Below, in pieces: positions 1 to 5,365 of a stretch of 7,369 bases of DNA (the first letter of the stretch is position 1; each line of letters starts with the position of its first letter). The DNA comes from an uncultured Bacteroidales bacterium (GTDB lineage: Bacteria; Bacteroidota; Bacteroidia; Bacteroidales; Muribaculaceae), in assembly GCA_947175585.1 (NCBI GenBank), contig CAMWNL010000073.1:1-7369 (forward strand), in the 5' to 3' direction. The translations under genes were made by a program, and so were the position numbers. The notes below the pieces were generated by a model. That model was not told the DNA's origin and made no database searches. It was given only the letters and a program-made list of their open reading frames with translations.

Positions 1-130
1 GTGGTCTTCACTTGGTGAGCTTACCCGTATTTCACTTGAAAATAACTCTGCCCCGGTAGAAGTTCCTGACTTTACCCGTGGTGCATGGAATAAGCTCAAC
101 GGCTATCATCATTACATGATCGGTGAGTGA
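1..130 (+). CDS. 3' end of a Gfo/Idh/MocA-family oxidoreductase / GH109-like protein (partial)
   Basis: The open frame enters at base 2 and ends at TGA 128-130, giving 42 C-terminal residues. It contains WSSLGELTRISLENNSAPVE followed by VPDFTRGAWNKL. The pattern of a W-S-x-x-x-x-L segment, then S-x-x-N-x-S-A-P-V-E-x-P-D-F-T-R-G-x-W near the C-terminus matches what I recall of exported Bacteroidota proteins of the Gfo/Idh/MocA NAD(P)-dependent oxidoreductase family, which includes GH109 glycosidases. The nucleotide-binding domain and catalytic residues lie outside the window, so enzyme activity and substrate cannot be judged. The last residues (YHHYMIGE) look like a strain-specific tail. The gene is on the same strand as the rest and ends 36 bp before the regulator. 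It may be the last gene of a neighbouring locus. The family call rests on a short tail and is moderate only. Confidence 0.5.
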   Translation, partial: WSSLGELTRISLENNSAPVEVPDFTRGAWNKLNGYHHYMIGE

Positions 131-160
131 CCTTAAGTAGTCACTGACTAAATATTTTTT
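122..160 (+). terminator. Putative intrinsic terminator overlapping the upstream stop codon
   Basis: AGTGAC (126-131) pairs perfectly with GTCACT (140-145) around an 8-nt loop. Beyond one G-G mismatch the stem extends by T124-A147 and G123-C148, plus a G122-T149 wobble. AATATTTTTT follows at 151-160, ending in six T. The stop codon of the upstream gene (128-130) lies inside the left arm. An alternative 5-bp hairpin, TAGTC/GACTA (138-150), competes for the same bases. The stem is short and AT-rich, so termination would be weak or partial. If it works, the regulator is partly insulated from upstream transcription. I see no consensus TTTG/TAnnTTTG promoter between it and position 167. Confidence 0.4.
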
Positions 161-166
161 GAATTT

Positions 167-1807
167 ATGAGGACGCGCCTGTCTTTAGTCATATTGCTGT
201 TGGCAATGGCTACATTCAGTGCGCGTCCCGCTTTTAATGTTAACCTTGATTCAGCTCTTCAGGTTCTCGATAGGGAAATAGCTGTCAGGCAGAATTATTC
301 AAATGCGAAAGAAGCACATATTAATTCTGTGCGTAGCAGATTGAAACCGTCACAAGACGATATCTCAAATTTTGGTGTTCTTGATATGCTCTATGAGGAG
401 TTCAGGCAATATCAGTCTGATTCGGCTTTCCATTATTCAAATCTGTTGTACGAAATAGCTGAGACATCCCATGATGAGACACTGCTCGCAGTGGCTCGTG
501 CGACAAAGTTTGACTATTACATGTCTGTATGGCAACTTGATGACGCGATGTCGATGTATCGTAAGATTGACTCCTCTCTGTTGCCGGTGAGAGAGCGTCT
601 CGGTTTTTATGAGAATTGTATAAATCTATTTTACCGATTATCACTTGAGGCGTCAGAAACGGATCAGCAGTTGTATGAAAATTATCAGACTGCCTGCGAC
701 CAGTACATAGACTCTATCGTAGGAATTTCTGCGCCCGGCTCGTTCGAGCATGAATTCTATAATCTGCATATAACTGAGTCAGGCGGAGTCAGCTATGACG
801 AAGTGTTGCAACATCGTTTTGATCTGATTAATGAATTTGAATTCTCAGATTCCGAGCTTGCTGTAATCTATGCAAGTATGGGAGGATTTGCCAATCTCAA
901 CGGAGACTCACAAAGAGAGGCATATTTTAACGCAATGTCAACGATTTATGATATCAGATCATCAACTCATGAGACGGCCTCTGTCTATATGCTTGCCAAT
1001 CTGATGAACCGTTTGGGCGAAAATGACAGGGCAGTGAGGTATATTCGAGTAGCGTTTGATGACGCTTTGTTTTTTAACTCTCGCATGAAGCAGTCCCAGA
1101 TAGGCATGATGTTGCCGTTGCTCGAAACCATACGCTATGATCATATCTTTGGACAAAGGAGTATAATGGCTATCCTTCTGGTGCTAATTACCCTGTCATT
1201 ATGTGTGTTGGGACTCCTTTTCAGCAAGCTGTCTCGCCGCAATAAAAGACTTGCTCAGATGAGTTTGTCTCTAAATGAAGCTCAGCATGAATTGGTTCAG
1301 GCTAATGATGCATTATCGTCGCTTAATGTTAAGCTTAAAGAGTCGATAGAGCTGAAAGATAGTTATATAATGCAATCGTTGTATATTAATACAAGTTTTC
1401 TCAATCAGGTTGAGGCGCGTTGTAGGGAGGCTATTAATAATATGAAGACCAAAGGACTTGAAGCAATGCGTTTCTTGCCATATCAGATGGGAATAAAAGA
1501 GGAACGGCAACGAATAATGCAAAGTTTCGATCAAACATTCCTGCAGGTTTTCCCCAATTTTATTGATGATTTTAATGCAATACTTAATGAAGGGGAGTCT
1601 GTGGCTCTCGCTCCCGATGGAGGACTGTCAACCGAGCTGCGTATATTTGCATTGATGCGTCTTGGAGTAAATGACACATCAACTGTAGCCGGATTCCTGA
1701 ATATATCTCCTAACTCGATTTATGTATATAAGGCGCGTCTAAAAGCTAAATCTAATCTGTCTAAATCTGACTTTGATGCGCGTATTATGGCTATAAAGAA
1801 GCCCTGA
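167..1807 (+). CDS. Membrane-anchored DUF6377-type transcriptional regulator, probable PUL regulator
   Basis: The 546-residue protein starts with a basic, hydrophobic export signal (MRTRLSLVILLLAMATFSA, likely cut after A19). An alpha-helical region to about residue 325 follows, with TPR-like spacing, for example RLGENDRAVRYIRVAFDDA. One clear membrane span lies at about 332-353, followed by a positive cluster (SKLSRRNKR, 353-361) that places the C-terminus in the cytoplasm. A coiled coil covers about 360-397. The C-terminal part carries DUF6377 hallmarks: ELKDSYI (395-401), FLQVFPNFIDDFN (458-470) and LSTELRIFALMRLGV (487-501). It ends in a LuxR/sigma-4-like helix-turn-helix, VAGFLNISPNSIYVYKARLK (507-526). 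I see no histidine-kinase, receiver or sigma-factor domain. What is known: proteins of this build occur beside susCD operons, but the family is poorly characterised. Inference: it reads a periplasmic signal and controls the susCD operon starting 427 bp downstream. ATG 167 is chosen because the signal peptide begins there. No Shine-Dalgarno is seen, which is normal for Bacteroidota. Confidence 0.85.
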   Translation: MRTRLSLVILLLAMATFSARPAFNVNLDSALQVLDREIAVRQNYSNAKEAHINSVRSRLKPSQDDISNFGVLDMLYEEFRQYQSDSAFHYSNLLYEIAETSHDETLLAVARATKFDYYMSVWQLDDAMSMYRKIDSSLLPVRERLGFYENCINLFYRLSLEASETDQQLYENYQTACDQYIDSIVGISAPGSFEHEFYNLHITESGGVSYDEVLQHRFDLINEFEFSDSELAVIYASMGGFANLNGDSQREAYFNAMSTIYDIRSSTHETASVYMLANLMNRLGENDRAVRYIRVAFDDALFFNSRMKQSQIGMMLPLLETIRYDHIFGQRSIMAILLVLITLSLCVLGLLFSKLSRRNKRLAQMSLSLNEAQHELVQANDALSSLNVKLKESIELKDSYIMQSLYINTSFLNQVEARCREAINNMKTKGLEAMRFLPYQMGIKEERQRIMQSFDQTFLQVFPNFIDDFNAILNEGESVALAPDGGLSTELRIFALMRLGVNDTSTVAGFLNISPNSIYVYKARLKAKSNLSKSDFDARIMAIKKP

Positions 1808-1831
1808 AATACTAATTCCAGACCTTTATTT

Positions 1832-1918
1832 CAATCTTAATTTTCTTAATTACATTAAAAATGGCGACTATTTAACATTTTGATTAATATAATGTTAAAT
1901 GGTTAGACAATCTTAATT
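1832..1918 (+). repeat. Three direct copies of TCTTAATT upstream of the susC promoter
   Basis: TCTTAATT occurs at 1835-1842, 1844-1851 and 1911-1918. The first and third copies share the longer match CAATCTTAATT (1832-1842 and 1908-1918). The first two are 9 bp apart start to start. The third ends 12 bp before the -33 element at 1931, where an activator would often bind. The region is AT-rich, so some repetition is expected by chance. A protein-binding role is an inference. Confidence 0.45.
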
Positions 1919-1950
1919 GTTATTAATGGCTTTGATTTTACCCATTTTGA
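1844..1950 (+). repeat. Decayed 67-bp tandem duplication containing the promoter
   Basis: Two short blocks recur in the same order with the same 67-bp offset: TCTTAATT at 1844 and 1911, and CATTTTGA at 1876 and 1943. Between them ATTAA followed by TGGC also recurs (1854-1865 and 1922-1930), with a small length difference. The second copy carries the -33 element just after TGGC. In the first copy the equivalent bases read GACT, so promoter function is absent there. The rest of the two units has diverged. Low complexity could mimic part of this. Confidence 0.35.
1870..1900. promoter_or_regulatory. Perfect 10-bp dyad, candidate operator for the susCD promoter
   Basis: ATTTAACATT (1870-1879) and AATGTTAAAT (1891-1900) are exact inverted repeats around an 11-bp spacer, so the arm centres lie 21 bp apart, two turns of B-DNA. 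The dyad lies between the regulator's stop codon and the promoter, and its centre at 1885 is about 85 bp upstream of the predicted transcription start. No T-run follows on either strand, which argues against an intrinsic terminator and for a dimeric protein-binding site. The DUF6377 regulator encoded next to it is the obvious candidate ligand. That pairing is an inference. Confidence 0.45.
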
Positions 1951-1962
1951 ATTGTAATTTTG
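1931..1962 (+). promoter_or_regulatory. Bacteroides-type promoter of the leader ORF and susCD
   Basis: TTTG at 1931-1934 and TAATTTTG at 1955-1962 are separated by 20 bp. This fits the Bacteroides sigma-ABfr consensus (TTTG, 19-21 bp, TAnnTTTG) at every fixed position. Transcription should begin at about 1967-1972. That gives an untranslated leader of about 55-60 nt before the small ORF and about 265 nt before susC. No better candidate is present between here and position 2234. Confidence 0.65.
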
Positions 1963-2026
1963 CTTTCGAAGAATTTCTTCACCAAATTTTAATAAATCAA
2001 ATTAAAATTACCTTAAAATAAAAATC

Positions 2027-2116
2027 ATGGAATCCTTAACGATTCAGGCTACATATTATAAGCGACGATTTCTGACGCTACGCTATTCAATCAGACAGGG
2101 TAATAGATTTAGATAG
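2027..2116 (+). CDS. Putative 29-residue leader peptide in the susC 5' leader
   Basis: ATG at 2027 opens a 29-codon frame ending in TAG at 2114-2116. The peptide begins MESLTIQATYYKRRF and ends RYSIRQGNRFR. It is strongly basic (seven Arg and one Lys against one Glu), has four aromatic residues in its first 20, and has no signal peptide or membrane span. The ATG follows an A-rich stretch (TTAAAATAAAAATC), the usual context of genuine Bacteroidota starts, and an in-frame stop at 2003-2005 excludes a longer form. Base composition rises in GC over the ORF compared with the flanks. It sits about 57 nt downstream of the predicted transcription start and stops 3 nt before a stable hairpin. This suggests a translated regulatory leader whose ribosome position controls hairpin formation. 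I do not recognise the peptide. A chance ORF of this length remains possible, and a standalone small protein is another option. Confidence 0.5.
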   Translation: MESLTIQATYYKRRFLTLRYSIRQGNRFR

Positions 2117-2119
2117 GTA

Positions 2120-2157
2120 GGACGTCCGGGCTCAGAAACCCTGGAGTCCGGACGTCT
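2120..2157 (+). promoter_or_regulatory. Strong GC-rich hairpin in the susC leader, candidate attenuator
   Basis: Bases 2120-2133 pair with 2144-2157: 12 Watson-Crick pairs and two G-U wobbles without interruption, around a 10-nt loop (AGAAACCCTG). The core arms are GACGTCCGG and CCGGACGTC. The stem stands out from AT-rich surroundings. It is followed by the T-rich but interrupted TGTTTCTGTC, so it is not a textbook intrinsic terminator. A transcriptional pause, partial terminator, RNA-stability element or protein-binding hairpin is equally possible. The stop codon of the 29-codon ORF lies 3 nt before the 5' arm, so a ribosome terminating there would cover the start of the stem. Confidence 0.7.
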
Positions 2158-2234
2158 GTTTCTGTCGGAGTCTTATCAACATAATTTATGACGAAATAAA
2201 TACCTTAATAATATTCTATTAAAAACTAAAGCTT

Positions 2235-5200
2235 ATGCTAAAACGACAGAGCATTTTAAGGCTATGGTGTATGACAGCTGCGTTGAGCCTCATGCCGTGT
2301 GGCATGTATGCAACCGACACATCTGCCCCTCAGACCCAAGCCAGCAAGGTATCAGGTCCGGTTACAAAAATTGTCGGTACGGTAATTGACGAAATCGGCG
2401 AAGGTGTTCCGGGAGCTGTTATCAAAGTTAAAGGTGACTCCCGAGGTGTTATGACCGGAGTCGATGGATCGTTTACGATGGATGTCGCTCCCGGCAGTGT
2501 TATAGAAGTCTCATTTCTTGGCTACTCGCCTCAGACTCTTACAGTCGGCAAGGATACTGATTATACAATAAAGCTCACGCCTCTCAGCAATGAACTTGAT
2601 GAGGTGGTGGCTGTCGCCTATGGTAAACAGAAGAAAGAGAGTGTTGTTGGCGCGATTTCGACAATTGATGCTTCGATGTTGAAGGTTCCAGTGTCAAATC
2701 TTTCTTCAGCTATCGCAGGTAAGATAGCCGGTGCGGTCGTTATGCAGCGTTCTGCTGAGCCTGGAACAAGTGCTGATTTTTGGATTCGCGGTATTTCGTC
2801 ATTCGGTGCAAATAACCGTCCCTTGGTGCTGGTCGATGGTGTAGAACGATCTATGGACCTTGTCGATCCCGAGGATATCCAGACGTTCTCTATCCTTAAA
2901 GATGCGACCGCGACGGCTCTGTATGGTGTGAGAGGTGCAAACGGTATCGTGCTTATCACAACAAAACGTGGCTCGGAATCAAAACCCAAGGTTAGTGCAA
3001 AAGTTGAATATGGCTTTACTAATGCTGTAAAACTACCTGAGTTAGCCTCCGGCGAACAATGGCTCAAATACTATAATGATATTCAGCTTGATGCCGGTGG
3101 AGCCATTATCCAGCCGCTTGAGGTCGCTAAATATCTTGATGGCTCAGACCCTGATTTGTATCCTAATGTTGATTGGATGAAGACCATCTTCAAGGATTAT
3201 GCCACTACTGTGCGTGCAAACGTCAGTGTCTCCGGTGGTACTGATAAAGTGCGCTATTACATGGGCGGATCTGTTTATTCTGAAAGTTCGATTTTCAATA
3301 TCCAAGACAATTCTCGTTATGATGCTCAGATGCGCTATACAAAATACAATTTCCGCGCAAATGTCGATGTAAATATTACACGCACTACAGAGGTTGGCCT
3401 TTCTATATCTACACTTTATTCTACAAGAAATCGCCCGGGATATTCTCTTCAGGAAATATATAACTGGGTTTTGCTCACAACTCCGGTGTCGACAACTCCT
3501 GTTTTCTCGGATGGTACACCTGCAAGACCTAAAAATGGGTGGAATCCGTATTATATGTTAAATTCAACCGGTTATTCTCAGGATTTCTCAACCAGTACAC
3601 AGTCACTTGTGTCGCTGACCCAGGATTTCTCCGATATTATTACTCCGGGTCTTAAAGCGAACATAAAATTTGCATGGGATGCTTATACGGCTTCTACTAT
3701 TGACCGTACAATGAGTCCTACGACCTACTATGTTGATGTCGCTGCTGATGGTGGCAGAGATGAAGACGGCAACTTGATTCTGCATGAACTTGAGCCCGGT
3801 ACAGATTATCTGCAACTTGGTCGTAGCAACAGTGGAAATCGTAATACGAACTTTGAGGCTGCAGTGACATACGATAGAGTGTTTAAAGATGTTCACCATG
3901 TAAGCGGTATGTTCAACTTCAATATGCGAGAGTACACCAATAATTTCCCGTATAGCTTTATCGATGGTATTTCAAACCGTAATACCGGTATTGCAGGCCG
4001 TGCTACCTACTCATTTGACAACCGCTATTTCGCTGAGTTCAACTTCGGTTATAACGGGTCTGAGAACTTTGCTCCTAAGCATCGTTTTGGTTTCTTCCCT
4101 TCTTATGCGCTGGGTTACATTATCAGTAATGAAAAATTCTGGGAACATATTACACCTGTCATCAGCCTGCTTAAACTAAAGGCTTCGTATGGAGAGATTG
4201 GTAATGACCAGATTGGTGGTAACCGCCGTTTTGCATTCAACACTGAGATGCAGTCAGGAGTTAAAGGATATATCTGGGGCCTTGAATCACATCTTTCGCC
4301 CAACTATTCAGGTATAGCGACAGGTGTTCCCGGTAATGAAAATGTGTCTTGGGAGAAAGCGATTAAAAAGAATATTGGTTTTGAACTCGGATTCTTCAAC
4401 TCATCTCTTACACTCAATGCCGATTACTTCTACGAAAAGCGATCAGGTATCTTTATCATGCAACAGTCTATTCCCTCTGTCGTAGGTAACAATGTGACAC
4501 AGTATGTTAACCTTGGTAAGATGAAAAATCAGGGTATTGATGCCACGTTGGAATACAATAAAATGTTGGGAGACGTATTCTTGTCAGCTCGCGGCACATT
4601 TACTTATAACCGCAATAATCTTATTGACAATGATAAACCTTCACAGGTATGGCCATATCAGAATGAAGCCGGATTTGCTTATCTCCAGCAGCGTGGTCTC
4701 ATAGCGCTCGGTCTGTTTGAGTCTGAAGAAGATATCGCCCGTAGCCCGGTTCAGACATTTGGCGGAGAGGTTCGTCCGGGTGATATTAAGTATAAGGATA
4801 TAAATGGCGACGGTGTGATTGACGCTTATGACCGTGTTGCAATCGGCTATACATATATCCCTGAAATCAACTACGGTTTCGGAGTAAGCGCATCGTGGAA
4901 AGGAATCGATGTTTCAGTCTTCTTCCAGGGTGTAGGCCATATTACACGTTTGCTCAGTAGCCCTTCATTCTATGGACAGTCTGAAAACCTTTGGGCGAAA
5001 GGACAGATATATGCTGAAGTTGCTGAAAACCGTTGGACAATTGACAATCCCGATCCTAATGCGATGTTCCCCCGTCTGTCTTTGACAAAAGTGGCAAACA
5101 ATCAGGAAGCATCTACCTACTGGCAGCGTGATTGTAGCTTTATCCGTCTTAAAAATGCAGAAATTGGCTATACGTTCCCTAAGAAGTGGTTTGAAAAGGC

Positions 5201-5351
5201 CGGAATTTCTAATGTCAGAGTCTATGTTACAGGTAACAACCTGCTAACTTTCAGTAAATTCAAACTTTGGGACCCCGAACTTGAATCAAACAGTGGTGCA
5301 AAATATCCTCAGATGCGCACCGGAGCAGTAGGTCTTAACGTTAACTTCTAA
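2235..5351 (+). CDS. SusC/RagA-family TonB-dependent outer-membrane transporter
   Basis: This 1038-residue protein imports a SusD-captured ligand, normally an oligosaccharide, across the outer membrane using TonB-ExbBD energy. A signal peptide ends at about A26 (MYA|TD). A CarboxypepD_reg-like beta-sandwich spans about 47-120 (VGTVIDEIGEGVPGAVIKVK, GSFTMDV, FLGY). The probable Ton box is DEVVAVAYG (122-130). The plug covers about 133-246 and closes with the family signature RGANGIVLITTKRG (233-246). The remainder is the 22-strand barrel type, with the typical FGFFPS (618-623) and a terminal Phe (LNVNF) expected of a BAM-recognised strand. An EF-hand-like loop, DINGDGVIDAYD, lies at 855-866. 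No STN domain precedes the CarboxypepD region, so coupling to an ECF-sigma/anti-sigma system is unlikely. That fits control by the adjacent regulator or by the leader. The length is normal and no frameshift is seen. ATG 2235 is set by the signal peptide. The ligand is unknown. Confidence 0.95.
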   Translation: MLKRQSILRLWCMTAALSLMPCGMYATDTSAPQTQASKVSGPVTKIVGTVIDEIGEGVPGAVIKVKGDSRGVMTGVDGSFTMDVAPGSVIEVSFLGYSPQTLTVGKDTDYTIKLTPLSNELDEVVAVAYGKQKKESVVGAISTIDASMLKVPVSNLSSAIAGKIAGAVVMQRSAEPGTSADFWIRGISSFGANNRPLVLVDGVERSMDLVDPEDIQTFSILKDATATALYGVRGANGIVLITTKRGSESKPKVSAKVEYGFTNAVKLPELASGEQWLKYYNDIQLDAGGAIIQPLEVAKYLDGSDPDLYPNVDWMKTIFKDYATTVRANVSVSGGTDKVRYYMGGSVYSESSIFNIQDNSRYDAQMRYTKYNFRANVDVNITRTTEVGLSISTLYSTRNRPGYSLQEIYNWVLLTTPVSTTPVFSDGTPARPKNGWNPYYMLNSTGYSQDFSTSTQSLVSLTQDFSDIITPGLKANIKFAWDAYTASTIDRTMSPTTYYVDVAADGGRDEDGNLILHELEPGTDYLQLGRSNSGNRNTNFEAAVTYDRVFKDVHHVSGMFNFNMREYTNNFPYSFIDGISNRNTGIAGRATYSFDNRYFAEFNFGYNGSENFAPKHRFGFFPSYALGYIISNEKFWEHITPVISLLKLKASYGEIGNDQIGGNRRFAFNTEMQSGVKGYIWGLESHLSPNYSGIATGVPGNENVSWEKAIKKNIGFELGFFNSSLTLNADYFYEKRSGIFIMQQSIPSVVGNNVTQYVNLGKMKNQGIDATLEYNKMLGDVFLSARGTFTYNRNNLIDNDKPSQVWPYQNEAGFAYLQQRGLIALGLFESEEDIARSPVQTFGGEVRPGDIKYKDINGDGVIDAYDRVAIGYTYIPEINYGFGVSASWKGIDVSVFFQGVGHITRLLSSPSFYGQSENLWAKGQIYAEVAENRWTIDNPDPNAMFPRLSLTKVANNQEASTYWQRDCSFIRLKNAEIGYTFPKKWFEKAGISNVRVYVTGNNLLTFSKFKLWDPELESNSGAKYPQMRTGAVGLNVNF

Positions 5352-5365
5352 TCTGTAAATTCACA

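Larger units (their letters stand above)
1808..2234 (+). other. 427-bp regulatory intergenic region between the regulator and susC
   Basis: This stretch holds no long ORF. From 1808 to about 2026 it is strongly AT-rich and contains repeated octamers, a perfect dyad and a consensus promoter. From 2027 to 2157 the composition becomes more GC-rich, and the stretch holds a 29-codon ORF and a strong hairpin. From 2158 to 2234 it is again AT-rich, and I see no good second promoter: no TTTG occurs between 1963 and 2234, and the best -7-like string, TAATTTAT at 2182-2189, matches poorly. No tRNA-like cloverleaf or transposon end was noticed. The individual elements are listed separately. Confidence 0.85.

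Noticed and set aside
151..166. Consensus promoter directly before the regulator (TATTTTTTG)
   Set aside because: The string is one base too long for TAnnTTTG, lacks a TTTG at the right spacing, and would start transcription at the start codon.
2030..2045. GAATC/GATTC inverted repeat in the leader
   Set aside because: A 5-bp stem is too short and common to support as a functional element. It also lies within the small ORF.
2120..2157. Arms of an invertible (phase-variable) promoter, as found at some Bacteroidales PULs
   Set aside because: The inverted repeats are only 10 nt apart with no promoter between them, and no recombinase gene is present. An RNA hairpin is the simpler reading.
2133..2164. 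Compact H-type pseudoknot riboswitch formed by the hairpin and the adjacent GTTTCTG
   Set aside because: With an intact 14-bp stem and no linker, the downstream strand at the stem base cannot reach the loop. No known riboswitch pattern was recognised.
2182..2189. Second susC promoter with TAATTTAT as the -7 element
   Set aside because: The last two bases (AT) do not fit the consensus TG, and only TTTC is found at the -33 distance.
2618..3067. 149-codon minus-strand frame inside the SusC gene
   Set aside because: It is antisense to the conserved CarboxypepD/plug region and the protein shows no recognisable motif. It is a shadow frame.
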